Shown here one piece after another: positions 27,093-35,867 of a DNA stretch of 47,281 nt. The stretch spans positions 425,377 to 472,657 of the forward strand of contig NZ_LN611425.1 of NCBI RefSeq assembly GCF_000821245.2, given 5' to 3'. The stretch is from Virgibacillus senegalensis (lineage in GTDB: Bacteria > Bacillota > Bacilli > Bacillales > Amphibacillaceae). The notes under the pieces are model-generated. The model was given only the letters and a program-made list of their open reading frames with translations. It did no database searches and was not told the DNA's origin. The translations under genes were made by a program, and so were the position numbers. How positions within the stretch are numbered: the stretch's first letter is position 1; every line of letters begins with the position of its first letter.

Positions 27093-27542
27093 ATGATGGA
27101 TTCAGGAGGGATGACCATTACCAGATGGTTGGCTGCAGTTGTAGTTCTGATGCTGGTTTTTGTAATCGGATACCTGTCTGGATATGCTGGTGGACAAGAA
27201 ACTTCCGATGGTCGATCGTTGCTAATCGGTAAGCCGGAAAATAACACGGAGAAGGTGGAATATAGCGTTCGATATACGGATAAAAAATCATCAGAGGTAA
27301 TCGACCGTTTTTTGATGATTTATTCGCAAAGCGAGCCTACTTTCCCGGAAAATATAGACCAATCAAGTCCAGATATAGTACTGTCGTTGAATAATGATTC
27401 GAGATCTGTTCGGCTACTTGACGTACGTCTCTGGTTTTCAGATAATAGTGCGATCATTGGTCATAAAAGATCCTCGTCCTGGCATTTCCGAAAAATCACA
27501 AAGCAAGATACTGACTATTTAAAAAAATTGGCAACATGGTAG
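27093..27542 (+). CDS. Unrecognised membrane-anchored protein
   Basis: Up to 149 residues: a short N-terminus, one hydrophobic helix (WLAAVVVLMLVFVIGYLSGYAGG) and a soluble, probably extracytoplasmic part with charged residues and no Cys. I do not recognise the family. The start is uncertain: ATG 27093 has no ribosome binding site and sits right after a TATATT that may be the -10. The only Shine-Dalgarno sequence, AGGAGGG (27104-27110), abuts ATG 27111, too close for normal use; ATT 27117 or TTG 27129 would have better spacing. A second small membrane gene follows after 28 bp. Confidence 0.65.
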   Translation: MMDSGGMTITRWLAAVVVLMLVFVIGYLSGYAGGQETSDGRSLLIGKPENNTEKVEYSVRYTDKKSSEVIDRFLMIYSQSEPTFPENIDQSSPDIVLSLNNDSRSVRLLDVRLWFSDNSAIIGHKRSSSWHFRKITKQDTDYLKKLATW

Positions 27543-27570
27543 AAAATAAGCGAACCAAAGGAGAGAGAAA

Positions 27571-27813
27571 ATGATTGTAGGACGTATATTATACATTTTA
27601 GGATTGGTATTTGCGGTTTATAGTACCGCAGTATTGGTCATGTCATTTTTTACAGGTGGGGGAAATATCATGATGATATTCGGCATGCTGAATGGATTCA
27701 TCGCCATGGGGGTCGGCGATCTGGTCATCGACATGTATAAAAGGAAATCGGCTGTGGCTGGCGGAGAACTCGACACCAAGGATAAGGAAGAAGATGACAT
27801 AAGTGAAGGATGA
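27571..27813 (+). CDS. Unrecognised small two-helix membrane protein
   Basis: An 80-residue protein with two predicted transmembrane helices (about 5-27 and 33-53, rich in Gly and Met) and an acidic C-terminal tail (DTKDKEEDDISEG). AAAGGAGAG lies at a good distance before the ATG, so it is probably real. It is likely cotranscribed with the preceding membrane protein. I cannot assign a family. Confidence 0.7.
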   Translation: MIVGRILYILGLVFAVYSTAVLVMSFFTGGGNIMMIFGMLNGFIAMGVGDLVIDMYKRKSAVAGGELDTKDKEEDDISEG

Positions 27814-28039
27814 TATCACTTGTTATGGGAAGGTTAGGGGTTTAAGAATCCTGCATGTTATTATTGCAGACTAAAATTCTCATGAAGCTTCCTCCACTGG
27901 AGCGAATGCCCATTTGCTTGGAGCAATTGCACTAGACGCTGTCATACCGGAAGAGCAGTCGCATTTTTATATAGGAAAGTTACAAGATTATTTAAGTGTT
28001 GAAAGACTTTCAAGGTTTCCAGAAAAGTACGTGAATTAA
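27812..28039 (+). pseudogene. Gene remnant before brxB
   Basis: One frame reads as protein-like sequence (GLRILHVIIAD, a TAA at 27872-27874, then a 54-codon stretch that includes GANAHLLGAIALDAVIPEEQ and ends with a TAA at 28037-28039). The open stretch 27875-28039 has no ATG and no ribosome binding site; its only in-frame TTG (27914) lacks one. It looks like the end of a decayed gene with an internal stop. The family is unknown. It occupies most of the 330-bp gap between the two membrane genes and brxB. Confidence 0.45.
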
Positions 28040-28143
28040 GTCAGGCTAGCGTATTGGTTTATCGCTAAACAGTCTGATTGAAACGGCAGGATATTCTTGG
28101 TACTATGAGAATAGCAAAATCAACTTGTAAGGAGAGGGTTTAA

Positions 28144-28575
28144 GTGGATTTCAATTTATTCATGGAAGATGTCGTCAACTCGGCGCGTAAAGATATAACA
28201 GAAGCAGGCTATGAAGAATTAAAAACACCTGAAGAGGTAGATCATGCTTTAAACCGCAAAGGAACAACGTTGGTAATGGTCAATTCTACTTGTGGATGTG
28301 CGGGAGGAGTTGCCCGTCCGGCGGCTGCTAATGCCATTCATTATGATAAGCGGCCAGACCACTTAGTAACTGTTTTTGCTGGTCAGGACAAGGAAGCAAC
28401 CGAAAAAGCAAGAAGCTACTTTGAAGGATATCCGCCATCTTCCCCATCTTTCGCCTTTTTAAAGGACGGGAAAATTGTAAAAATGGTAGAGCGTCACGAC
28501 ATAGAAGGATTTGGACCGGTAGATGTTGTAGAAAAATTACAGCATATTTTTGACGAACATTGTGAAGAAATATAA
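28144..28575 (+). CDS. brxB: Bacilliredoxin BrxB (YqiW family)
   Basis: A 143-residue thiol-disulfide protein of the BrxA/BrxB family, which removes bacillithiol from S-bacillithiolated proteins after oxidative stress. It has the CGC motif at Cys50/Cys52 ([17 protein letters not shown]) and the conserved [19 protein letters not shown] segment. The start is GTG 28144 with AAGGAGAGGG upstream. Its position downstream of bkd matches B. subtilis yqiW. A terminator follows. Confidence 0.92.
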   Translation: MDFNLFMEDVVNSARKDITEAGYEELKTPEEVDHALNRKGTTLVMVNSTCGCAGGVARPAAANAIHYDKRPDHLVTVFAGQDKEATEKARSYFEGYPPSSPSFAFLKDGKIVKMVERHDIEGFGPVDVVEKLQHIFDEHCEEI

Positions 28576-28593
28576 AAATACCACAGAAGATTT

Positions 28594-28624
28594 ACCTTGC
28601 CACAAACTGTGACAAGGTTTTTTT
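28594..28624 (+). terminator. Terminator after brxB
   Basis: ACCTTG-C-CACA (from 28594) pairs with TGTG-A-CAAGGT (to 28618) with one internal mismatch, followed by a T tract. Confidence 0.85.
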
Positions 28625-28668
28625 CTCTCATCATTCCGTGAAGAATATGGAAGTAAGGAGTTCAAAGC

Positions 28669-29619
28669 GTGAAAATAGGATACCGAACTTTAAAGACAGC
28701 GATCGGGACACCGATAGCTATTTGGCTGGCTCAATTGCTGCAATTGCAAAATTTTGTATCGGCAGGAATAATTGCTCTGCTATGTATTCAGCCGACGCGA
28801 AAACGATCGATGCTTACTTCATGGCATCGTTTTGGCGCATGCCTTTTGGCCATGGTGTTTTCTTTTGCCGTTTTTGAAACGATTGGATTCCATCCGTTTG
28901 CGATCGGCATCCTGCTGATTTTGTTCATTCCAACCACTGTTTTACTGAAATTGACACCGGGAATAGTGACAAGCTCGGTAATCATTCTTCATTTATACAG
29001 TTCCGGCCAGATAACTGTTTCGTTATTGATCAACGAATTTATCCTCATAATTATCGGGATTGGTACAGCATTGCTTTTAAATATGTACATGCCAAGTCTG
29101 GAAAATAACCTTTTAGACTTACAGGAAAAAGTGGAGGAAAATTTTCGCACCATCTTGAAGGAAATAGCTATCTATCTAAAGGAAGGCCGGGAAACATGGA
29201 CGGGAAAAGAATTGAAGGAAACAGAAGAATTACTGAATGAGGCAGAACGTTTGGTCGCAAGGGATATTGAAAACCATGTGCTAAGAGATAAACATACGTT
29301 TTTTGACTATTTTGTTATGCGAAAAAAACAATTTGAAATGCTTCGTCGCATGCTTCCGCTAGTTAGTCAAATGGACAGGTTATATGAACAAAACTATCGG
29401 ATGGCTGGTTTCTTCGATGAATTGGCCGATGCAGTACATCCGGGAAACACAGCAAAACTTCATTTGGAAACGATACGGGAAATGCGCAAAACGTTTGATA
29501 AGGACGACTTGCCAAAAACCCGGGTCGAATTTGAAACAAGAGCGAACTTGTTTCGATTGCTTTATGAGATCGAGCAGTACCTAGTGTTGAAAAAAACGTA
29601 TAAGCCGAGTGATGTATAA
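28669..29619 (+). CDS. yqjA: Aromatic acid exporter family protein (YqjA, DUF939)
   Basis: A 316-residue protein with about six N-terminal transmembrane helices (residues 10-145) and a long cytoplasmic helical domain (about 150-316). This is the layout of the ArAE_1/DUF939 family, whose B. subtilis member YqjA has the same genomic position. The start is GTG 28669 with AAGGAG at 28655-28660. The exporter role is by family; the substrate is unknown. Confidence 0.85.
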   Translation: MKIGYRTLKTAIGTPIAIWLAQLLQLQNFVSAGIIALLCIQPTRKRSMLTSWHRFGACLLAMVFSFAVFETIGFHPFAIGILLILFIPTTVLLKLTPGIVTSSVIILHLYSSGQITVSLLINEFILIIIGIGTALLLNMYMPSLENNLLDLQEKVEENFRTILKEIAIYLKEGRETWTGKELKETEELLNEAERLVARDIENHVLRDKHTFFDYFVMRKKQFEMLRRMLPLVSQMDRLYEQNYRMAGFFDELADAVHPGNTAKLHLETIREMRKTFDKDDLPKTRVEFETRANLFRLLYEIEQYLVLKKTYKPSDV

Positions 29620-29707
29620 CATGCTTGGAAGTTCGCGGATTATATAGTGGTAAAGCGGAGTTTTATATAGAAATAGCTAATCTTGCCGGGTTTCCAACCT
29701 ATCAAAA

Positions 29708-29758
29708 AGGCTGTCATTGTTTTATCCGTGAAGTGATAATGCAATGACAGCCTGTTTT
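29708..29758. terminator. Terminator between yqjA and the minus-strand small gene
   Basis: AGGCTGTCATTG (29708-29719) pairs perfectly with CAATGACAGCCT (29742-29753), preceded by As and followed by Ts, so it can serve both convergent genes. Confidence 0.88.
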
Positions 29759-29895
29759 TATATGAACATAGATAATCCCATTGTCAAGGTAGACAATACC
29801 ATAGCGACAATCATGATATAAATAACTAACTTGATTCGTCTCTCACGTTTGGATGGTTTACGTTGTACAGTCTGTTCTGTATGTTTTTTTGCCAT
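29758..29895 (-). CDS. Prli42-like stressosome-associated miniprotein
   Basis: A 45-codon gene: a basic N-terminus (about residues 1-22, including KPSKRERRIK) and one transmembrane helix (about 23-45; KLVIYIMIVAMVLSTLTMG). This pattern, a basic anchor followed by an Ile/Met-rich helix ending STLxxG, is that of Prli42, the membrane miniprotein that tethers the stressosome in Listeria and is conserved in Firmicutes. The start ATG (29893-29895) has a strong GGAGGT upstream on the minus strand, and a terminator follows the stop. The function is inferred from similarity recalled by eye. Confidence 0.65.
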   Translation of the reverse strand: MAKKHTEQTVQRKPSKRERRIKLVIYIMIVAMVLSTLTMGLSMFI

Positions 29896-30066
29896 ATCCT
29901 TACCTCCTTCGCCCCGATAGCTACTTGTATTTTACCGCGATTAAGAAGATTGAACAAGCCCCCTTACCATTAAAAATTCAAACAATTTCATATATAATAA
30001 AAATAAGCAAAAAGGATTTTAGGATGGCTTTCTAGAAAAGGTATAAACAGATAAAGGAGGAACCGT

Positions 30067-31725
30067 ATGGGGAAAGAACCAGATTTTATCAACCAAAAAA
30101 AGATTTGGGAAAGAACAGTCCAAAAAACGACTCAACGGTATCCGGAAAGACAGGAAAGTTTCGAAACAAGTTCCGGGATACCAATTGATCGATTATATGC
30201 GCCTGAGCAGCCTCAGGAAGATTATCAGGCAAAACTTGGGTTTCCTGGTCAATATCCATTCACGCGTGGTATTCAGCCGACTATGTATCGGAGCAGGTAT
30301 TGGACAATGCGGCAGTACGCAGGTTTCGGTTCAGCTCGGGAAACGAACCAGCGTTTCCGCTATTTACTGCAACAAGGGCAAACCGGCCTGTCTGTCGCTT
30401 TTGATCTTCCGACCCAAATCGGTTATGACTCTGATGATAGCATGGCAGAAGGAGAAGTTGGCAAAGTAGGTGTTGCCATCGATTCCCTGAAAGACATGGA
30501 AGTTTTGTTCGATTCAATACCGTTAGATCAAGTAAGTACTTCCATGACGATTAATGCACCCGCTTCTGTACTACTGTGTATGTATATTGCAGTTGGAGAA
30601 AAACAGGGAGTCGATCCGGAGCGACTGACCGGAACCATTCAGAATGACATTTTGAAAGAATACATCGCCAGGGGAACTTATATATTTCCGCCGAAGCCAT
30701 CGATGCGTCTAATTACCGATATTTTCGAATACTGTCAAAGGGAGATGCCCCGCTTTAACACGATTAGCATATCGGGTTACCATATCAGAGAGGCTGGATC
30801 GACTGCCGTTCAAGAAGTTGCTTTCACCCTTGCTAACGGTGTTGCCTATGTAGATGCAGCCTTAGCTTCCGGGCTTGATATAGACCAGTTTGCCCCACGC
30901 CTTGCCTTTTTCTTTAATGCCCATAATCAGTTTTTTGAAGAGGTGGCAAAATTCAGGGCGGCTCGACGGATTTGGGCAAAAATCATGAAAGAAAGATACG
31001 ATGCCAAGGAGCCGAAAAGCTGGAAGCTGCGGTTCCATACCCAGACGGGTGGTTCAACTCTTACTGCGCAGCAGTCGGATAACAATATTGTTCGGGTAGC
31101 TTTGCAAGCGCTTTCTGCCGTGTTAGGAGGGACACAAAGCCTGCACACGAACTCAAGAGACGAAGCCCTTTCACTTCCGACAGAGGAATCGGCCAGGATT
31201 GCGCTAAGGACCCAGCAAATCATCGCCAATGAAAGCGGTGCAGCCGATACGGTAGATCCTCTTGGGGGATCCTATTATGTAGAAAGCTTGACGGATGAAA
31301 TCGAAAAACGGGCATGGGAATACATTGAGAAAATTGATAAGTTAGGCGGTGCTGTTCAAGCAGTCGAAGCAGGTTATATGCAGCGAGAGATTCATCAAGC
31401 TGCTTACGAAACCCAAAAGAAAATTGAATCTGGCGAGGAAATCGTGGTCGGTCTTAACCAATTTATTGAAGAAGAAGATGTACAGCCTGATTTGATGAAA
31501 GTTGATGAAGAGCTTGAAGCAGGTCAAAAACACACTGTGCAGCAAGTCCGGTTGGGACGCAACCAAGAGGAGGCGGATCGTTGTCTCTATGAGCTTGCAA
31601 AAGCTGCAGCTGATACAACCACCAACTTAATGCCATATATTTTGCAAGCTGTCAAAGCCTATTGCACCGTAGGAGAAATTTGCAACACACTAAGAAAAGA
31701 GTTCGGCGAGTACAACGGCATATAG
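30067..31725 (+). CDS. Methylmalonyl-CoA mutase catalytic subunit (B12 domain separate)
   Basis: A 552-residue TIM-barrel subunit of an adenosylcobalamin-dependent acyl-CoA mutase. Residue Tyr84 (RQYAGFG) and Arg202 ([10 protein letters not shown]) correspond to the Tyr89/Arg207 pair that marks methylmalonyl-CoA mutase; isobutyryl-CoA mutases have Phe and Gln there. The C-terminal B12-binding domain is missing and is encoded by the next gene 12 bp downstream. The product would be succinyl-CoA. AAAGGAGG precedes the ATG. No MeaB-type chaperone gene is in the window. Confidence 0.94.
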   Translation: MGKEPDFINQKKIWERTVQKTTQRYPERQESFETSSGIPIDRLYAPEQPQEDYQAKLGFPGQYPFTRGIQPTMYRSRYWTMRQYAGFGSARETNQRFRYLLQQGQTGLSVAFDLPTQIGYDSDDSMAEGEVGKVGVAIDSLKDMEVLFDSIPLDQVSTSMTINAPASVLLCMYIAVGEKQGVDPERLTGTIQNDILKEYIARGTYIFPPKPSMRLITDIFEYCQREMPRFNTISISGYHIREAGSTAVQEVAFTLANGVAYVDAALASGLDIDQFAPRLAFFFNAHNQFFEEVAKFRAARRIWAKIMKERYDAKEPKSWKLRFHTQTGGSTLTAQQSDNNIVRVALQALSAVLGGTQSLHTNSRDEALSLPTEESARIALRTQQIIANESGAADTVDPLGGSYYVESLTDEIEKRAWEYIEKIDKLGGAVQAVEAGYMQREIHQAAYETQKKIESGEEIVVGLNQFIEEEDVQPDLMKVDEELEAGQKHTVQQVRLGRNQEEADRCLYELAKAAADTTTNLMPYILQAVKAYCTVGEICNTLRKEFGEYNGI

Positions 31726-31737
31726 GAGGGAAAGAGG

Positions 31738-32553
31738 ATGAAACAAATTCGTGTATTAATAGGAAAAGCTGGATTGGACGGCCATGACCGTGGTGCGCTT
31801 GTCATCGCCCAGGCACTGCGTGATCACGGAATGGAAGTCATTTATACCGGATTGAGACAATCCCCGGATCAAATTGCCCAGGCTGCTGTTCAGGAAGATG
31901 TCGATGTAGTCGGTCTCTCTTCCTTATCCGGCGCGCACCGATCGCTTTTTCCAAAGGTGGTTGAAGCGTTGCAGGCGCGTAATGCGAAAGATATCCCTGT
32001 TATAGGCGGCGGTGTCATACCCGCTGAAGATATCCCTTTCCTGGAAGAAAAAGGGATTAAAAAAATATTCACTAGCGGTGCCTCTACCGATGATTTGGCT
32101 TCTTACATCAAGCGTCTAGTCGGGGCGAGTACCGCTCCTCCTAAAAAAATAGCCCACATCGGGATAGCTGTCAGGCAAATAAAGGAATCGCTCCCTTTTT
32201 ATCAGGATATCCTGGGTCTGGATGTTGAAAAAATAGAAGAAGTAGAATCGGAACAAGTAAGAGTCGCCTTTTTGAGAATAGGGGAAACAAGGATTGAATT
32301 ACTGGAACCAATGAATGAACAATCAGCCATTCACCGTTTTATCGAAAAGAAAGGAGAAGGAGTTCATCACCTTGCCTTTGAAGTAGATGATTTGGAGGAG
32401 CGTTTGTCCGAATACCGAAGCAAAGGAGTACCGTTGCTTAATGAAACTCCTGTCACAGGTGCAGAAAACAGCCAAATTGCTTTTGTTCATCCCAAGGCTG
32501 CAAGTCGTGTGTTGATTGAATTATGTCAGCATCAGGAATCGGAGGTAGAATGA
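31738..32553 (+). CDS. Fusion of mutase B12-binding domain and methylmalonyl-CoA epimerase
   Basis: A 271-residue protein combining two normally separate functions. Residues 1-130 form the cobalamin-binding domain with the DxHxxG motif Asp14-His16-Gly19 (His16 is the lower cobalt ligand), SSLSGAH and VIGGGVIP. After a short linker (STAPPKK), residues 137-265 form a vicinal-oxygen-chelate epimerase with metal ligands His140, His211 and Glu261 (HLAFEV, VLIELCQ). It would complete the mutase of the previous gene and interconvert (S)- and (R)-methylmalonyl-CoA. GGAGGG lies upstream; the next ATG starts directly after the stop. Confidence 0.92.
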   Translation: MKQIRVLIGKAGLDGHDRGALVIAQALRDHGMEVIYTGLRQSPDQIAQAAVQEDVDVVGLSSLSGAHRSLFPKVVEALQARNAKDIPVIGGGVIPAEDIPFLEEKGIKKIFTSGASTDDLASYIKRLVGASTAPPKKIAHIGIAVRQIKESLPFYQDILGLDVEKIEEVESEQVRVAFLRIGETRIELLEPMNEQSAIHRFIEKKGEGVHHLAFEVDDLEERLSEYRSKGVPLLNETPVTGAENSQIAFVHPKAASRVLIELCQHQESEVE

Positions 32554-34101
32554 ATGGATATTTTTGATAGAATCAATGAATTGTACGATAAGAGAAGAAA
32601 AGTAGAAATGGGCGGCGGGGATGAACGGATCGATAAGCAGCATGAAAGAGGAAAAATGACAGCACGTGAACGTATTGCTTATCTGTTGGATGAAGGCTCT
32701 TTTGTGGAATTAAACCCATTTATCGAACATCGGGTAAACGATTTTGGGATGGCGGAAAAGGATGCCCCGGGCGAAGGGGTCGTGACCGGATATGGAGAAA
32801 TCGACGGCAGGGCAATATATTTGTTCGCCCAGGATTTCACGGTGTATGGCGGCGCGCTTGGCGAAATGCATGCCAAAAAAATTGCGTCTGTGATGGACCT
32901 TGCTGTGAAAAACGGAACCCCTTTTATTGGATTGAATGATTCCGGCGGCGCACGTATCCAAGAAGGCGTTTCCTCATTGGATGGGTATGGGCAGGTCTTT
33001 TACCGAAATGCAATCTATTCAGGGGTTATTCCTCAAATTTCAGTGATTTTGGGTCCATGTGCAGGCGGGGCTGTTTATTCACCAGCGATAACCGATTTCG
33101 TGATCATGGTGGAGAATACGTCGCAAATGTTTATCACAGGGCCGAAAGTAATCGAGACCGTAACAGGAGAAAGTATCAGTGCCGAAGATCTCGGAGGTGC
33201 TGCTATACATAACCAAGTCAGCGGCAATGCTCATTTAAAGGCAGAAACAGAGGAGGAAGCATTGGACCAGGTTCGCCGCCTTCTCCATTTTCTACCTGCA
33301 AACAATGAGGAAAGACCGCCTGCTGTCCCTTTTCAAGAGGAGGAGGATTATCGAGCGGACTTAACAGACGTGGTTCCATTCGATACGATTCGTCCTTATG
33401 ATGTCCGTCATATAATCGAACAAGTGGTCGACGACGGTTCCTTTTTGGAAATTCAACCTCAGTTTGCCAAAAATATTGTTGTCGGTTTTGCCAGGCTGCA
33501 TGGTGAGACGGTAGGATTGGTTTGTAACCAGCCGAAGCATCTGGCCGGAAGTCTTGATATCGATGCCAGTGATAAAGCAGCACGTTTCATCCGCTTTTGT
33601 GACAGCTTTCATATCCCATTGATAACGTTCGAAGATGTTACCGGTTTTTTTCCTGGTGTCAAACAGGAACATGGCGGTATCATTCGTCATGGGGCAAAAA
33701 TTTTGTATGCTTATTCTGAAGCCACTGTCCCAAAGATCACCGTGATAACAAGGAAAGCTTATGGAGGGGCTTATGTGGCGCTGAATAGCAAATCGATCGG
33801 TGCAGACCTGGTTTTTGCCTGGCCAAATGCGGAAATTGCCGTAATGGGTCCGGATGGAGCAGCCAATATTATTTTTGCCAGGGAAATTGCTGAAAGTGAG
33901 GATCCAGAGCAAACGCGACGTGAAAAAATTGCCACCTATAGAGAAAAGTTTGCCAACCCTTATGTTGCAGCAGGACTTGGGATGATTGATGACATCATCG
34001 ATCCGAGGGAAACGAGGATCGCGCTGCTTAAGGGATTGAAAATGTTGAAAAACAAAAAGGAAGAACGACCGGCCAAAAAACACGGCAACATTCCATTATA
34101 A
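32554..34101 (+). CDS. yqjD: Acyl-CoA carboxylase beta subunit (propionyl-CoA type, YqjD)
   Basis: A 515-residue carboxyltransferase of the PccB/MmdA family that transfers CO2 from carboxybiotin to propionyl-CoA to form methylmalonyl-CoA. The conserved GARIQEGVSSLDGYGQVF and GPCAGGAVYSPAITDFVIM segments in the N half and EHGGIIRHGAKILYAYSEAT and KAYGGAYVALNSK in the C half form the acyl-CoA and biotin pockets. ATG 32554 starts directly after the stop of the fused epimerase gene, with GGAGGT inside that gene. No biotin carboxylase or biotin carrier gene is linked, so the partner must be elsewhere. Confidence 0.93.
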   Translation: MDIFDRINELYDKRRKVEMGGGDERIDKQHERGKMTARERIAYLLDEGSFVELNPFIEHRVNDFGMAEKDAPGEGVVTGYGEIDGRAIYLFAQDFTVYGGALGEMHAKKIASVMDLAVKNGTPFIGLNDSGGARIQEGVSSLDGYGQVFYRNAIYSGVIPQISVILGPCAGGAVYSPAITDFVIMVENTSQMFITGPKVIETVTGESISAEDLGGAAIHNQVSGNAHLKAETEEEALDQVRRLLHFLPANNEERPPAVPFQEEEDYRADLTDVVPFDTIRPYDVRHIIEQVVDDGSFLEIQPQFAKNIVVGFARLHGETVGLVCNQPKHLAGSLDIDASDKAARFIRFCDSFHIPLITFEDVTGFFPGVKQEHGGIIRHGAKILYAYSEATVPKITVITRKAYGGAYVALNSKSIGADLVFAWPNAEIAVMGPDGAANIIFAREIAESEDPEQTRREKIATYREKFANPYVAAGLGMIDDIIDPRETRIALLKGLKMLKNKKEERPAKKHGNIPL

Positions 34102-34201
34102 TGGGAAAATAGGATGAAAAAATTGACAGGGGTCCTCGAATTTAAGTAACGTAGAAAAGAGACTAGAAAGTCCTTTTAAACAACGAGGAGGTACGTGAAA
34201 C

Positions 34202-35329
34202 ATGCCAGAAGTTAATCAGGACCGAATAGTGGAGGAGTTTTTGGAACTTGTCCAGGTAAATTCGGAGACAGAACATGAAGAAGAAATCGTAAAAGTATTG
34301 AGGAAAAAATTCACAGCACTTGGGCTGGAAGTAGTAGAGGATAACAGCAAATCCAAGACCGGACATGGGGCCAACAACCTCATATGTACGTTGAAAGGAA
34401 ACAAAGCGGAAGCTGACACGATATATTTTACCTCTCATATGGATACCGTCGTTCCTGGTAACGACATTAAGCCTTCCGTAAAAGACGGCTATATTGTATC
34501 GGATGGGACAACGATTTTGGGAGCTGATGACAAAGCAGGTTTGGCAGCCATGTTGGAAGCCATCAGACTTTTGAAAGAAAATGATCTCCCTCATGGTGAC
34601 ATCCAATTTGTCATTACGGCCGGAGAAGAGTCTGGTCTTGTCGGGGCAAAGGCTCTGGATATTTCCTTGGTGAAAGCTTCCTATGGATATGCCGTGGATA
34701 GTAATGGGACCGTCGGAGATATCATTGTAGCTGCTCCGACTCAGGCCAAAATCAACGCTGTGGTGAAAGGGAAAACAGCACATGCCGGTGTTGCTCCGGA
34801 AAATGGCATTTCGGCGATCACGTTAGCAGCAAAGGCTATTTCTAAAATGCCGCTTGGACGGATTGATGAAGAGACGACTGCCAATATCGGACGCTTTGAA
34901 GGTGGCTCGAAAACCAATATCGTTTGCGACCATGTTGAAATTCTGGCAGAAGCCCGTTCTCTTATCCCGGAAAAAATGGAGGCCCAGGTTAAGAAAATGC
35001 AACAGGCTTTTGAAGAAACAGCGGAAGAATTTGGCGGTAGTGTAAATGTAGACGTAAAAGTGATGTACCCTGGCTACAAACAGCAGGCTGGAGATCATGT
35101 CGTAGAAGTGGCACGCAGAGCAGCAAAGACCATCGGGCGGGAGAGCCAGCTATTGCAAAGCGGAGGAGGCAGTGATGCCAACGTTATTGCCGGACATGGT
35201 ATTCCAACCGTTAATTTAGCTGTCGGATATGAAGATATTCATACAACCAATGAACGGATGCCGGTTGGAGAGCTGGTGAAAGTAGCGGAATTAATTACGG
35301 CTATTGCCACTGAAGCTGCCAACTCATAG
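34202..35329 (+). CDS. yqjE: M20 tripeptidase-like metallopeptidase (YqjE)
   Basis: A 375-residue di-zinc peptidase of the PepT-like group. Motifs are FTSHMDTV (first metal ligand), LGADDKAG (bridging Asp), TAGEESG (catalytic and metal Glu) and DIHTTNERM near the C-terminus (last His). A dimerisation lid spans about 180-295. It follows yqjD as in B. subtilis, after 100 bp that contain no clear terminator. ACGAGGAGG precedes the ATG. Confidence 0.92.
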   Translation: MPEVNQDRIVEEFLELVQVNSETEHEEEIVKVLRKKFTALGLEVVEDNSKSKTGHGANNLICTLKGNKAEADTIYFTSHMDTVVPGNDIKPSVKDGYIVSDGTTILGADDKAGLAAMLEAIRLLKENDLPHGDIQFVITAGEESGLVGAKALDISLVKASYGYAVDSNGTVGDIIVAAPTQAKINAVVKGKTAHAGVAPENGISAITLAAKAISKMPLGRIDEETTANIGRFEGGSKTNIVCDHVEILAEARSLIPEKMEAQVKKMQQAFEETAEEFGGSVNVDVKVMYPGYKQQAGDHVVEVARRAAKTIGRESQLLQSGGGSDANVIAGHGIPTVNLAVGYEDIHTTNERMPVGELVKVAELITAIATEAANS

Positions 35330-35337
35330 AATAAGTG

Positions 35338-35366
35338 GGCTGTACCGATTTCGGGACAGCCTTTCT
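35338..35366 (+). terminator. Weak terminator after yqjE
   Basis: GGCTGT (35338-35343) pairs with ACAGCC (35356-35361), a 12-nt loop, followed by only TTTCT. Confidence 0.5.
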
Positions 35367-35438
35367 AAAACTCCGTTTCGTCCGCATAAACAAAATCAAG
35401 AAGAGAAAAGTAGAATTAAATTAGAAGAAAGGGGCTTG

Positions 35439-35867
35439 ATGATGAAAAACGTCATAAGATGGAACGAAAAGCTTTCTTTTACGGGTTCAACTCCTTCTGG
35501 TCATCCTATCCATATGGATGCTTCCAAAGATGCAGGAGGTGAAAATAGAGGGGCTCGTCCTACTGAATTATTATTAAATGCGGTAGCAGGATGTACCGCC
35601 ATCGACATCGTGTCAATTTTGAAAAAAATGCGACTGAACCCTGATTCATTTGAAGTGGAAATAGATGGAGAACGTGCAGAAAGTCATCCTAAACGTTTTA
35701 CTAGCATCCATGTCCATTATGTTTTGGAAGGTGACCTTCCGGAAGATAAAGTAGTCCGGGCAATTCAGTTATCAAAGGACACGTATTGTTCCGTTGCCCA
35801 TTCAGTAAATGCGGAGCTTACGGTCAGCTATTCGATAAACGGGGAACAGGGCAGTAAAGAGATGTAA
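35439..35867 (+). CDS. OsmC family protein
   Basis: A 142-residue OsmC/Ohr-superfamily protein with the two conserved Cys, Cys52 (AVAGCTAIDIV) and Cys117 (DTYCSVAHS), and the preceding ENRGARPTELLLNA segment. Members reduce organic peroxides or act on other thiol substrates in the cytoplasm. ATG 35439 with AAAGGGG (35428-35434) is chosen; an in-frame ATG at 35304 overlaps yqjE and lacks a ribosome binding site. A redox role fits the neighbouring Cys-rich Rrf2 regulator, but joint control is not shown. Confidence 0.88.
   Translation: MMKNVIRWNEKLSFTGSTPSGHPIHMDASKDAGGENRGARPTELLLNAVAGCTAIDIVSILKKMRLNPDSFEVEIDGERAESHPKRFTSIHVHYVLEGDLPEDKVVRAIQLSKDTYCSVAHSVNAELTVSYSINGEQGSKEM

Noticed and set aside
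29853-30035. 60-codon plus-strand frame upstream of the mutase gene
   Set aside because: Antisense to the Prli42-like gene and without a ribosome binding site.
33361-34083. 240-codon minus-strand reading frame
   Set aside because: Antisense inside yqjD with no motif or ribosome binding site.
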